A stretch of 64,000 nt of DNA from Sialis fuliginosa (GCA_961205875.1 OY540814.1:4942993-5006992), one strand, 5' to 3'. Positions 12,521 to 23,077 are shown, numbered from the stretch's first letter. Numbers and translations: made by a program. Notes: generated from the letters alone by a model not told the origin.

Positions 12521-13003
12521 CAGCGTTTCTCAAGCTTTTAGTATTTACGACCCAATTTTCAATCACAAATTCTCATCGCCCCCCCCCCCCCCCTCATACA
12601 ATAATCTTCATTGAAAACCTCAGCTAAATATAGAAAAAGAGCTTAGAGTGTCAATTTCTAATATTCAAATCTTCTTTCGAAAAACTTTGCTCTGCTAAAC
12701 AGGCCCAAGGGAGTCACTAATAATTATGAATCTTGTTTTTAATTTAATATTGATAAGTTAATTATTAAATACATTGCGCAGTACCTACTGATACAATCTT
12801 ATTTATAAGTGTATTATATCAGTGTAAATGTAAACGTGTATTTTATTTTTTATTTTGTCAGAATGTATTTTATTGCCTTTCTTTCAGTAAACTAAATAAA
12901 TTGTTTAATATTTTTTTCTCATTTTTCTCGATATGTCCGCGCGCCCCATTTACTTTTATCACGCCCCTCTAGGGGAGCGCGCCCCATAGGTTGAGAATCG
13001 CTG
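12521..13003. mobile_element. hAT-like element, CAGCGNTTCTCAA termini
   Basis: The left end CAGCGTTTCTCAAGC and the inward-read right end CAGCGATTCTCAACC form the terminal pair typical of many animal hAT elements (consensus CAGNGGTTCTCAA). Flanks CAGTACAC (12513-12520) and CGGTACAC (13004-13011) match at seven of eight positions. The interior contains a 15-base poly-C tract at 12579 and GACCCAATTTTCAATC, with no transposase. It lies 13 bp left of another terminal-repeat element. Confidence 0.85.
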
Positions 13004-13016
13004 CGGTACACCGTTT

Positions 13017-13287
13017 CCCATGTAGGAAATGCCAGCTTTGACGATGGGCCCAAGTTTGGCCCAATATTAGGTTGCCAAGTGTTGCTTTTTCAATATTGGT
13101 CCTAATCTAAGCCAGCCTTCAGATACCGAGCTTCGATCACCTATTCTTTACGAAGTATTGGGTCAACAACATCGACAAGCCTTGGCTAAGTCTTAAATGA
13201 AGTTATCATTTGTATCTCGGTCCAGTGTTGGCTAGCATTGGCGCAAACCTGGGCCAACCGTGTCCCCTTTGTAATTTCCTACATGGG
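13017..13287. mobile_element. Short terminal-inverted-repeat element, CCCATGTAGGAAAT ends
   Basis: CCCATGTAGGAAAT at 13017 and ATTTCCTACATGGG ending 13287 are a perfect 14-bp inverted pair. TTT flanks both sides, which could be a 3-bp target duplication or chance. The interior is unusually rich in TTGGCC/GGCCAA words (for example GGGCCCAAGTTTGGCCC), possible sub-terminal transposase sites. Superfamily unassigned; there is no open frame. Confidence 0.7.
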
Positions 13288-13459
13288 TTTGCGAAAAATT
13301 CCCTTAAATTTTTACCGGTATTCGTAATTTCCTTACCAATTTTAGACGATATAATGCTATTTTCTCTATAAAAAAGGCACAATAAACACTTTTTAAGATT
13401 TAAAAAAATAAAAATATTTTTTACTCATATTCGATCAATTACCGATAAATTACAATCCC

Positions 13460-13790
13460 CATTGCAGTCATAGTCTACTAGCTACTGAACCATTTGACCT
13501 AAAAAGCTGAGATTCTGCTTAATTATAGTAAATGCTGAATCAATAATAGATAATTATTAGGTATATATATATAAAATGTTATGTTTTTAGTGAATTTTAA
13601 GGGGAGGAAATGGGTCACCAAAAATTTGTGTATTGAATCCTGGAGAGTCGAGTATCAAATGATTGCTGACAATTCAAGAAGTTTAAATATGTAAGCGTTT
13701 TGTTATTATTAAATTCTTAATTTAATAAATTTTCAAAAAAATCGTAAAAATATTCTTCCCCTACTGTGAGGAAGATCTGATAAAAATTAA
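13460..13790 (+). repeat. R11 dispersed repeat, copy 1
   Basis: CTACTGAACCATTTGA is followed by GCTGAGATT. Then TATCAAATGATTGCTGACAA and TTCAAGAAGTTTAAAT lead to a GTTTTGTTATTATTAAA block. The same series occurs on the minus strand at 53330-53620, and the second half on the plus strand at 51385-51560. Non-coding, superfamily unknown. Confidence 0.7.
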
Positions 13791-14458
13791 GAATATGTAT
13801 AATGAAATGATTTAAAATTAGAATGTAAGTAAAATTTGCTGCAACTAATTTGATATTTAAATTAATCTAAATGTAACGTTTTATTATTATTCATTCAAAT
13901 TTTCGTTTTACAAATTTTAAAAAAATATTCAGTCTAAACCTAATTTTTGCGAACTTATAACACCCCGTTGCATATATAAATATATTATCTGTATTATCTT
14001 ATATAATTTTATTCCTGGAGTAATAGGTTAACTGCGTATCTACCTGTCGACACCCTTACAATTTAGTAATTAACTATTATATTATTGTTATTACTATTAC
14101 ATCCACGCATATTAATTAGTTTCTAATGTGTGTGTCATGTTCAAATACAGTGCCGTATCTCACCAAATTATTTCTAATCATTTATTACGTATCCAGAAAA
14201 TTGTTCGAAGGTAATTTTTTGGTACTATAAGGTCGTATGATACAAAATACATAGAAATGTGTGTTAATTTGTCATAGGATCAATAGTTTACGAGGAATAC
14301 GATAGTAAAGATAGTATTGCAGAATTTGACTTAATACGGATGCTTCAAATTACAAAAAATAAATTTATATTCTTGTTTTAGGATTAAAATTAAGAAAAAA
14401 AGGCATCCTTATCAACAGATAGCTATTTTTAGTATCGTTTTTTAGTCAAATTAGTCAA

Positions 14459-14674
14459 GTACATAATATAATATCTACGTATTACAATAATATATACAAT
14501 AATAGATTACAGATTTTAAATACAAGCATATACAATAGCGCGATAAGAATTGTCAACCATCTACCAGATGAACTTAAAATACTACCTTTAAATATATTTA
14601 AAAAACGATTAAAAACACTCTTGTTGGTTCATTGTCATTATAATTTGGCAGAATTTTTTTCTCATAAATTATAA
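14459..14674 (+). pseudogene. C-terminal remnant of a LINE reverse transcriptase ORF
   Basis: The frame ending with TAA at 14672-14674 is open back to about 14423. It reads a short tail with IRIVNHLPDELKILPLNIF followed by KKRLKTLLL. This pattern (small hydrophobics, LP-E/D-hydrophobic-K, then F-KRLK-LL) is the usual C-terminal end of jockey/CR1/RTE-type LINE polymerases, where a degraded RT copy ends. There is no catalytic domain, so this is a 5'-truncated copy, the common fate of target-primed insertions. The 3' UTR follows to 14826. The assignment to a LINE is fairly secure; the clade is not. Confidence 0.7.
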
Positions 14675-14797
14675 TCTTATGTCTAGTGTATTATTGATTA
14701 TTATTTTGTTATTTCTTTATGTAAGTTATAAACGTGATTGTTCTCCTTTTTTTTTGTATTGACACCTTCTATGTCTTAAAGGACTTAAAGAATAAAG

Positions 14798-14826
<29 letters not shown>
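14675..14826 (+). mobile_element. LINE 3' UTR with AATAAAGATTATTA-type tail
   Basis: The untranslated end runs into AATAAAGA followed by about nine TTA units at roughly 14799-14826. Many insect LINEs end in such a short tandem repeat instead of poly-A. The tail gives the orientation as plus. Confidence 0.75.
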
Positions 14827-14829
<3 letters not shown>

Positions 14830-15079
14830 ACTCGCTATAGATCTATGAGGACTCAAATTAAGAGGAATTTTTACATCAACTTTTTTCTTATTTTTAATCC
14901 TAGAACGAGAATATAAGTTAATTTCGTGTTATTTGAAGCATCTGTATTAAGTCAAATTCTGCAATACTATCTTTACTATCGTATTTCTTGTAAACGGTTG
15001 TTTTTATGACAAATTAATAAATAGAGTTGAATTCATTTTGAAACATATTTTTACTTATTTACATATTTTTATCTTAATC

Positions 15080-15430
15080 CGATTCTGATTATAGCCATCG
15101 TCTTGCTATACACGTGACAGTTAATTACGGATTGTAGAGCCGGCTCTGGTAACAGATAACCAAAGCAAATCACGTCGAGCGAATCTCGAGTAAGTGCGAA
15201 GCATTACAGTTATCAGTTTGTTATGAAACATGGCCAAGCAGTTCTCAGCCTGAATTGCATAGTTGACAAAAGCCGCAGATATACCGTGGGAAACAACACG
15301 GTGGCCTGTCTCGGGGCACGTTTGTTTGTGTCTGATATACTCTAATCATAATAATAATATTAACCATACTTGATCGTAATATCAGTGTAGGTTTGATCAA
15401 GAACACATGCTTTTCTTATCAGTCTGCCAA
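15080..15430. promoter_or_regulatory. GC-richer unique island, possible regulatory sequence
   Basis: Compared with its surroundings this stretch is GC-richer and not obviously repeated. It contains a CACGTG E-box in ATACACGTGACAG (about 15109), a TCAGT initiator-like word in GTTATCAGTTTGTT (about 15211), and ATG in a strong context at GAAACATGGCC (15226) that stops after seven codons. A GTAAGT donor-like word is at about 15190. It may mark a promoter or first exon, but the evidence is only motif level. Confidence 0.2.
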
Positions 15431-15492
15431 TGTGCACATATTTCATTTTGTTTTATTTTTGTTTTGAATTTGTAAATATATTTTGAAGATAA

Positions 15493-15926
15493 TATACAGG
15501 TTGGTACAGTGAATTTGTAGGTAACATTATGACACACCAAAATAATGATAAAAATACCATATATAATAGGTACTTTTGGAGAAAAATGTCATTTTCATAA
15601 AAAATTTAAAAAAAATTAATATATTTTTTAACTTTGATGAGCAATAACTCTGAACTGGAAACACGGCTAGCAATAGTGATAATACTGAAAAATACGTTAG
15701 TTAATTACCTATGAAACTGACTCATTTCGGTTGCTCTAGTTTCGTTACTTTGGAAGTTATGAGATAATCTTTGTTTGTAAGTACTACTCTGAAAGAAGTT
15801 TTTAAACACATGTAGCTCAGAGGGTGTTGAAGATAGACCCCACCTTCCCGCACAATTTTTTACTCACAATGAGCCAAGGAATCAACTGTTAAAATATTTG
15901 TATCCCAAACCGGACCATCCTGTATA
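15493..15926 (+). mobile_element. R4 family element, copy 1, TATACAGG termini
   Basis: It starts TATACAGGTTGGTAC and ends GGACCATCCTGTATA, an imperfect inverted pair. Interior landmarks ACACACCAAAATAATGAT, GTTATGAGATAATCTTTGTT and CTCAGAGGGTGTTGAAGATAG recur at 35.0-35.9 kb. No open frame is seen. TA or AT flanks are consistent with a TA-targeting transposase but cannot be distinguished from AT-rich background. Confidence 0.75.
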
Positions 15927-16166
15927 ATAGTTGAATATTTAATCATTTATGTACCTATATGATGTGCGATAAAATAATATTAAATTTTTATTAAGCTATA
16001 ATGTATTTTAAGGCTACACGTCAAAATAAGAGTGCCTTAAATTCAGACCAAGTCGACATTGGATTAGATTAAAAGTCGAGGAAGTTTGAAATTTTGACGA
16101 GGTGAGATCGAGATGGCTTCAATTTTCACGAGACTTATCTGACTCTCGTCTCGTCTCGTGTGTAGT

Positions 16167-16935
16167 TAGGGTGACCAGATCTCCGGTTTTGACCCGGAGT
16201 CTTAGGGTTTGCATACTGAATCTCCGGGCTCCGGGGTTGGGTGCAATTTCTCCGGGTTTTGCAAAAAATGACGACTAAAAAAAAAAAAGGTCGTCAAAAA
16301 TAGAGCAGGGGACATAACAGTGCAGATTATGGTAACACATTTTATGAAAATAAAAAGAATAAAATAAAAATAAAATAGATAAAATAAAATAAAAATATCT
16401 GCTTCTCCTCTGTTATGAACCATTTGAATTATAATAATTTTTTTTCTTCAAAAATTCGTTTTAAAAAAAAAATGAATAGAACATAAATTATAGATATAGA
16501 TATTACCTACATTTTTTAACTAGACCATTTTTCTCTATTTTGCACTGTTTCAGAGTAATTCGAAAAATTAAAAAATCGACGTAGGTAAATATCCGTATCC
16601 GGTTGAAAGATCGTTTTCAAAAATAGGACGTTTTCTTCCCAGCCAAAAATTAATCTTAAATATAAAATATCACCCTTCTACGATTTGTCGTATTTGAGTT
16701 ACAGCGCTTACAGACAGACAAACAGACAGACAGACGGACACACAGACATCATGGCGAAAATAGTCAGAATGGATTCAGGGAAGATCAAAATTCCGTCAAA
16801 ATTCGGAGTTAGAAAAAAATCGGCTTCACTATACTTATTTATACTAATGTATATTTCATATACATGGTATAAGAAAGTAAAAAGGGTCTTCATTTACATC
16901 TCAGGGTTTACCAAAACTAAAATCTGGTCACCCTA
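16167..16935. mobile_element. hAT-like element with perfect 14-bp termini and perfect 8-bp duplication
   Basis: The ends TAGGGTGACCAGAT and ATCTGGTCACCCTA are perfect inverted repeats. Both sides carry TGTGTAGT (16159-16166 and 16936-16943), a perfect 8-bp target duplication characteristic of hAT. The left interior has several CTCCGG/CCCGGAG words, likely sub-terminal sites. The right half contains an inverted copy of the R1 repeat (16396-16875) with a GACAGACA run. No transposase remains. Open frames at 16202-16423, 16685-16942 and 16708-16893 are read-through. Confidence 0.9.
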
Positions 16936-17390
16936 TGTGTAGTCCTAATGTATTTTTACTTTCTTATACTATGTATATGAAATATACAATAGTATAAGTA
17001 AGTATAGTGAAGCCGATTTTTTCCGAAATCCGGATTTTGATGGAATTATCCATTTTGACCTTCCCTGAATCCATTCTGACTATTTTCGCCATGATGCTGT
17101 ATGTCTGTCTGTAAGCGCTATAACTCAAATACGACAAATCGTAGAAGGGTGAAATTTTATATTTAAGAAGAAGAAATTTTTGAAAACGATCTTTCAACCG
17201 GATACGGATGTATACTTACATCGAATTTTTTAATTTTTCGAATTACTTTGAAACAGTAAGTAATGTTATTATCTATAATTTAAAATTTATGTAGGTACTA
17301 TTTATTTTTTCGAAAAAACAAATTTTTGAAAAAAAATATTTTATATTATAATTCAAATGGTTCATAACAGAGAAGAAATATCTGCCATGA
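16396..17390. repeat. Head-to-head pair of R1 repeats (palindrome)
   Basis: The left arm (16396-16875) and right arm (about 16950-17390) mirror one another: ATGAACCATTTGAATTATAA near 16417 with its complement near 17345, the CCGGTTGAAAGATCG block, the GACAGACA run, and CTTCACTATACTTA with TAAGTATAGTGAAG. The left arm lies inside the hAT element ending at 16935 while the right arm is outside its duplication. Two R1 copies therefore became adjacent, or the right arm was already at the target. Confidence 0.7.
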
Positions 17391-17503
17391 GTGTCATGGA
17401 ACTTTCTTATACGTATTGCAGAGATTGAACAGTGTGCGTGTTTGCCATAGGTACCATGGGACTTTCCTATACGTAATACTGAGAGTGAACAGTGTGGGTG
17501 AGT
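17384..17503 (+). repeat. 60-bp tandem duplication
   Basis: Two units of exactly 60 bp begin GCCATGAGTGTCATGG and GCCATAGGTACCATGG, each continuing ACTTTC-TATACGTA and GAACAGTGTG. A third, inverted copy occurs singly at about 38091-38145. The second unit ends GGTGAGT, a donor-like word. Function unknown. Confidence 0.8.
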
Positions 17504-18024
17504 CTAAATAATTATTTTAATAAAATCTTTCTGATTAAATCATAAATGTTGGAAAAAATGTATGGGGAATAAATTATAGATAAAATAACATATTCGACAT
17601 TCTTTATCTAAAACATTTTTTTGTTTAAGATTTATAATCCTAAAACTGACAGTTCTAGTGTTATTTTCAAATAACTGATTTTAGGTAACTTTGTAAACTC
17701 CAATAAAATTATGCGTCCCCTTTGAAAGGGGAGTAATCACCGTGTTGTGTACATTGAAAACTACCAATTTATCGAAAAAAATGTTTTGGATTTTTTTCTA
17801 GCGCCAACCCTACACGAAATTCTCTGACGACTGAATGTTTACAAATAAATCTGGTTCGAAATTCCTCCTCAATCCCCCTCTAAAGGACTTCCTGTATTCA
17901 TTTATAAGTAGAACATTTCCTATGTATAGTACATTTTTAAAAACATCTAAAATCTTGATTGCAACATGGGTATTTTGTTGGGTTCGATTAAAAATACTCC
18001 ATACATTGACGATGTTATTTTGTT

Positions 18025-18450
18025 TTAAAATGCACTACCTGTATGTCGTCTGTTCGCCAATACGTCTCCACTAATGGATTGTGTGCAAACAAAAAGCAAA
18101 CTATTATAGAAATAGTACGAAAGGGGGTAAAAGCGGCACCGCAGACAAGGACAACACCATCTTACACCTACACATTCGCGTTTCTCTGTCGCAGTCGACT
18201 CGATATGATTGACTTGTACTGTTAACAGAGCTTTTGACATTTGGACGAAATGCATATTGTCGTGTTGGAGAGAGGCAGAACTAGCGGCGAGTGTGGATGC
18301 GCGGTGTTGTCTGTCCTTGTTGTTCGTGTGACACGTGTAACGTTTGTTTTCTTTGCGTTTGTGGATGTTTGTATAAACAAAACACAAAATGTGTACAGCT
18401 GATTCGACAGAGTGAGTGTGTGCACCTATGTACTGTATGCAAGGGTTGCA
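18025..18450. promoter_or_regulatory. GC-richer island with many overlapping short ORFs; possible first exon/promoter
   Basis: This stretch is open in several frames on both strands (up to 142 codons on the minus strand), which reflects low stop frequency and not coding: the peptides share no recognisable motif and all overlap. It contains a CACGTG core in GACACGTGTAACG (about 18331). An AGA-GTGAGT donor-like site at 18412, preceded by GATTCGACA, would suit a non-coding first exon on the plus strand. The evidence is weak and motif based. Confidence 0.2.
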
Positions 18451-18515
18451 CATTTATTATAAATACTGTCGATAACGTTACTTTGAACTTTAAGTTACTT
18501 TATTAAGACCGTATT

Positions 18516-19261
18516 GAAAGGACCCCGTAATGCCCCGTACTTTCCTTATGGGAAAGAGGTTTCAGTTAATTTTTCTGAAATTGTGATATGTTACATTTAA
18601 TAAAAGTATCAATTGGCGCAAAGACCGAAAGACCATAATTTTCGAGTTACGAAAACTTTAAGTTCGGATTTCAGAGATATGAGAGTAGCTATTTATGGGA
18701 ATGATAAACGAAATAAAAGAACACGAGTCATTAAGCTTAATTCTGGTTGGTAAGGGGTTGGTGGTCTTTTGAGGATGTATGCATAAAATAAAATATTCAT
18801 TGAAGTCAACATTTTATAGAACCGCAGTAATGATCAGTATATTTTATTTGATCTGAGAGAAAAACTGCGTGAACTAAGATAATAATGAGGACAGACTAAA
18901 GAAGAAGATGTTAACGACATTTCTTTAACATATTAGGCAAACCATTGTTCAAAGGGTAGAGAATATTATTTGAAAAATTTGATCATATTTGCCGTTTGCA
19001 TTTGCATTAACCAAGGTGTTCCTCGCCCCCCCCCCCCCTCTTCGTAAAGTAGTTACCACTCCTTAAGGACTCCTTGTGTTATCTTATTTCGTTTGATATC
19101 ATTTCCACAAAAAATTCGAACTTAAAGTCAACGTAACTCGAAAATTATGGTCTTTCGGACTTTGCGCCAATAGAGACTTTTATTTGGCAGCTGTAACATA
19201 TAAAAATTTTGGAATAACTGAAACCACTTTTCCATAAGGAAAGTGCGGAATCCTTTCTCCC
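18516..19261. repeat. Fold-back (long inverted repeat), about 745 bp
   Basis: Left arm landmarks TTTCCTTATGGGAAAGAGGT (18541), GGCGCAAAGACCGAAAGACC (18615) and ATAATTTTCGAGTTACG are mirrored in order on the right as GGTCTTTCGGACTTTGCGCC (19149) and ACCACTTTTCCATAAGGAAA (19222). A poly-C run of 13 lies near the centre-right at 19026. No target duplication was recognised. Confidence 0.8.
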
Positions 19262-19509
19262 AAGTAAAATTATTATCTTTTTACCACGCTTTTATTACTA
19301 TAGCTTAACCTGTAACTTCCTAACATCATAAGCAATTCTTACAAATTGCCTTTTCACCCACTTATAATTGTTTTATCGATTTGAAATTTTACAAACTTAT
19401 GCAATTCTGGTGATACTACAATAATATGGTACCATCAAGTTTGCATGGAGCATATTTTTGCGGAACACAATGGTAACAATGTTAGGTAGCGTGTAATGGG
19501 TCCTATATT

Positions 19510-19790
19510 TTTTCTTGTCTAAGGAAATATCCATTTTGATCTTCACTGAATCAATTCTTGCTATTTTCATCATGATGTCTATGTATCAGTGATCTGTCTA
19601 TAGACGCTGTCGATATTTATTATTGTCAATTTTAGAAATTATTTTTGAAGTGGTGCGTTTTAGAATTTTTTTAAAATAAAGGTTATAAAGTATAGAGAAT
19701 ATTATTATCTATAATTTAAGTTATATTAATTTTCCCCCAAAAAGTTAAGAATATAATTGATTTCTTCAAATGGTTCATAACAGAAAAATG
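19510..19790 (+). repeat. R1 family dispersed repeat, diverged copy
   Basis: CCATTTTGATCTTCACTGAATC, then CATGATGTCTATG, and finally CAAATGGTTCATAACAGA at about 19767 match the ends and order of the 17-kb R1 copy. The middle is shortened. Confidence 0.6.
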
Positions 19791-20149
19791 TTTAAAGTAA
19801 AAATTGTATTGACTGTTATTAATGTCCTAAATAATAATATATAAAATAAAAAATAATAAATAAAATTCTGTGTGAAAACATTAAACAAAAGTTACACGTC
19901 TTACAAACAGCTCTTGAGATTTTCCAATATCATCACTGTTAATTTGTAAAGATAAAACTTAACGTAGGTATACTTTGAGCAAAAACTCATTACAATAAAA
20001 ACATTCCACGAATGTATATAAACTTATAAACGCAATTTACTTTGTTACGAGTATATAAATAAAATCAATATCCATATAATAAAGGTAAGATATATACGAA
20101 TAAGCCACAATCAATATGACTGTCTCTGTTTAATGATTGTTATTCTAGG

Positions 20150-20350
20150 TGTTGTATGACGCCCATTTTCCCTTCTCTAAAAGCTCGATCTCACTTAAAG
20201 AGCGTCGCCGCTTTTGATTGGTCGGTGTAGCAGTTTCCATGACAACCGATGCGTTAAGCCACCCCCCACCTCCCGCCGTACGATTTCACCCCACGAACTT
20301 CAAGTGCGGCTTTTTAGTTTCCATTTCTTATTTGTTTTTGTTGTGCTTTT
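20150..20350. promoter_or_regulatory. Candidate promoter with RFX X-box and inverted CCAAT
   Basis: GTTTCCATGACAAC at 20233-20246 fits every position of the RFX/DAF-19 X-box consensus GTHNYYATRRNAAC. GATTGG (20216-20221), an inverted CCAAT box, lies 12 bp away in a GC-richer island. X-boxes within a few hundred bases of a start drive ciliary genes, which in insects act in chordotonal neurons and sperm. The site is palindromic, so the strand is undecided. Plus-strand frame 20214-20417 starts before the site and shows no known domain. On the minus strand an ATG at about 20165 opens only eight codons. One site can arise by chance. Confidence 0.3.
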
Positions 20351-20997
20351 GAGTTGTTGTTTTTTGTATGTTCTTGGATGTGTAGGATTATTAAAATGCA
20401 GTTTTGTAAAAATATAATTTTTTTTTATAGATTGAACTTTCTGTATTTTATAGTACCTAATTCATGCAGAAACTTTACCTTTAAAAATATTTATAAAAAA
20501 CTTCACTCTTAGAGCTGCACAATTTGAGAAAAAAAGTTATAGAAGCTCAGTCGTAAGTCGAAGACTATCTTCATTTATTTTTTCGTTAGGTACCGCATAA
20601 AGTAACTTTTAGAACTGTACGTTTGAATTTTAGAGCTGCACAAACAAGCTACAGCTAGACACTAAAATAACCCCTAAAAAAATGAAAAAATCATACAAAA
20701 ATTTGAAAAATCGTGTAACAAAATATAAAATAGAGATATGCATACATTTTACATTAGCACAGAACGCTTAAAAGCTTTAGCAAATAATACAGCCGTGTCA
20801 ACTTGGAGTGTTCAAACCGTGTAAATTAATACGCCTGGTATTTTTGCATGAGTCGATGAGGCGACGTTTCAAAACTTTTAAATCCTTTAAAGAACCCTGA
20901 AGATGTGACATCTTCATGCAATGGACTTCTTAGATGTTCACTGCATGCTATGACGAAACGTAGGTGACATTCAAAATGCTGCGACACCATGTAGATA

Positions 20998-21460
20998 AGG
21001 TACTGGCACCAGTTATGGCCGCTATAAGAGCTATAGGTTTACTGTTTTTGTGATTGACGGGCTTCTTTTTTGTAATTCTCATGAACTCATGTTACTAATA
21101 AAGCAAGTAAATCTTTATTTAATCAATTGAATTACCAAAGTCCGCAAATATAGTTTGTTTTTTAAATTATAGCCTTTTATTTTGTTTATGTTTTTTCTCC
21201 AGTAATGGATAAAGTAAAACCAGTGATGGACACTTGCTAATGATTACAAAATGATAAGTATTATGACACAAAAGCTATTAAAGAAAGAATCGTCAAATTT
21301 TGAACATTGTAAAGCAGTTGCTATGATAATATAATAATAAATAAATTATATTAATAATTACTTTTAATGTAATCAAATATCAACAAATATTTCTAATTCA
21401 GTACATTTAATTAAAAAATAGCCATTACTGGGGTCATATATAAGACTGGTGCCAGTACCT
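20998..21460 (+). mobile_element. R3 family non-autonomous element, best-preserved termini
   Basis: The left end AGGTACTGGCACCAGT and right end ACTGGTGCCAGTACCT are a perfect 16-bp inverted pair, with TA on each outer side (20996-20997 and 21461-21462). Interior landmarks GCCGCTATAAGAGC, ACCAAAGTCCGCAAATATAG and TGTAAAGCAGTT match the other four copies. At 463 bp it is shorter than its relatives. TA duplication with such termini suggests a Tc1/mariner-type mover, but no transposase is present. Confidence 0.85.
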
Positions 21461-21671
21461 TACCTACATATATTCACAATGGATATAAATATAAATTTAA
21501 AAAATATATAGATTTTACTGATTGAGAGAATGTTTTTATTAGGTAAAAAATATATAAAAAAAACCTTTTTTAAATAAAAAATAATGTATGAAATACTTCC
21601 TACTTTGATAAAAATATAGAAATATAAAATAACTTTGTAATGTTTCCCACGAACACCTTTTTATCATTTAA

Positions 21672-21800
21672 CCCTTTTTTACAAGAAACATATGTTCACG
21701 TAAAATATTTTGAATAATATGTTTTTAAGAAAGGATTTTTAAATGTCGCAACACTTAACGAATGGACCTGTGTTAGTTTTTACCTGTTACGGTTAAAGGG
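21672..21800. mobile_element. TTAA-flanked piggyBac-like miniature element
   Basis: The 129-bp unit starts CCCTTT and ends AAAGGG, with TTAA directly outside on both sides (21668-21671 and 21801-21804). TTAA targets and CCYTTT ends are the hallmark of piggyBac. The inverted match beyond the first six bases is weak, so this is a small deleted element or a coincidence of two TTAACCC words. Confidence 0.45.
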
Positions 21801-22249
21801 TTAAGATCGAAAGGGTTATAAGATTAAATAGAAATGTAGGTACATACATAGGTATGTGTTGAAATATATTTCCGGATTTCGCACGGTGGTGTATTTCAAT
21901 CAAATTTTATTAAATCGTTTTATTTTTCACGTGTAAGGTATTTTACATGAAATACAGTTTTTTTTTGTAAATTGAATATAATTCAAAAAGGGTTAGTATT
22001 ATTTCATTTATAATGTAACAGGGTATATTAGAAATGCATTTGTATGATTGTGTTATTTATATATGTAGGTATTTAATACTTTTCTAAATTCACACGGTAA
22101 GTTTTTCATTTCAACTATACAACAAATACTTATTTGTGGAAAAATAAGGTATACTTAATACTTACTTGATTAAATGCAAAAGGGTTACGCTTGCTCAAAA
22201 AAGTATTTAAAAAAATACAAATAGCAGTTTTTTGTCGTAAGTAAATATC

Positions 22250-22840
22250 AGTCTCGGTCAAAACGAGATCGCGATTGAGGCGAGACCACCTAATATTTTG
22301 ACGAATTGAGACAGTATAACATTATTTAAAAGTCTCGTCGTTAATTTCATTTTTAAAGGATTATCAAAAATTAGTAAAAAAAAACCTTACTCTTTGATAT
22401 TAGTCTTTAAAATGTAAATCAATAAATTGAAATAAAATAATATATTAGATTCATTATCTTTTTCTTCATTTTATTAAATTACTAGCTGTTACCCGCAACT
22501 TTGTTAGGTTAGTTAGGTAAATAATACAGATTTCTGTATGATAGTCGATAAAATAGGTTTTTAGTTTCTTATTTACGCATGCTAAATTTCTACGCCAAAA
22601 AGTATAACCCTTTTTTTAAGATACAGTGGGCTATGTTCTTCCTCGAATTTCATCTAGATCGGTTCAGCGGTTTAGTCATGAAAAGGTAACAAACAGCAGA
22701 CAGAAAGACAGATTAACTTTCGTATTTATAATATTAGTATGGATTATTACATAGCTGAGAACATTTTTTTTGAAAAAAATTACATGAGATCAAAACTTTT
22801 CTTTGTCTCAGTCTCGATATCGCGTACGCGTGATGAGACC
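22250..22840. repeat. Element with GAGAC/GTCTC-rich ends
   Basis: The left edge (CAGTCTCGGTCAAAACGAGA, 22250) and right edge (CTCAGTCTCGATATCGCGTA, 22807) are dense in GTCTCG, GAGAC and CGCG words. The same vocabulary appears at 16090-16160, 30910-30950, 40030-40145, 48525-48590 and 53045, suggesting ends or sub-terminal repeats of one DNA transposon family. The middle carries an ACTAGCTGTT-type insertion. Confidence 0.35.
22482..22742 (+). mobile_element. ACTAGCTGTT...ATATTAGTATG insect interspersed element, copy 1
   Basis: It begins ACTAGCTGTTACCCGCAACT and contains CTCGAATTTCATCTAGATCG with GGTTCAGCGGTTTAGTC. A GCAGACAGAAAGACAG run follows, ending TTTATAATATTAGTATGGAT. This architecture is very common across insect genomes and is non-coding. 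I do not assign it to SINE, LINE 3' end or DNA element. It sits inside a GTCTC-rich element. Confidence 0.7.
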
Positions 22841-22989
22841 AAAATGGACCCCACATCCAATTGCGAGCCCCCGGTCCAGGATTTACGACTGGCTCCCTCC
22901 TGCTAAGAAACCTACGACAATTTTTTTGACGACGTCCAAAAAATGATTCGCCGAGCCCGCGTTGGGCCTCAAGGCTAGAGCCCTGTCAG

Positions 22990-23007
22990 CCCCCCCCCCC
23001 CCCCCCC
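22990..23007 (+). repeat. Poly-C tract (18 C)
   Basis: A C homopolymer following a GC-rich stretch with GGCTAGAGCCCTGTCAG. A similar GGCTAGAGTCTTG plus poly-C occurs at about 60962, so both probably come from one repeat family. Confidence 0.9.
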
Positions 23008-23077
23008 AACCAACATATTAATTTTTAGGAGACAAAACCGAGACGAGATTGCTTCACTTAATTTCATGACACTAGAC

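Larger units (their letters stand above)
14258..15024. mobile_element. Fold-back element split by a LINE fragment
   Basis: Left arm landmarks GTTAATTTGTCATA (14263), ACGATAGTAAAGATAGTATT (14299) and AATTTGACTTAATACGGATG are mirrored on the right at 14935-15022. The next inner block, TTTTAGGATTAAAATTAAG on the left, has its complement in CTTATTTTTAATCCTAGAAC near 14888. Between these arms lies a LINE 3' end (about 14423-14826), so the retrotransposon inserted after the fold-back formed. No target duplication was identified for either element. Confidence 0.75.

Noticed and set aside
18025..18453. 142-codon minus-strand open frame with several overlapping plus- and minus-strand frames
   Set aside because: Five frames are open over the same DNA, none has a recognisable domain, and the cause is locally lower AT content. 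Kept only as a possible promoter or first-exon island.
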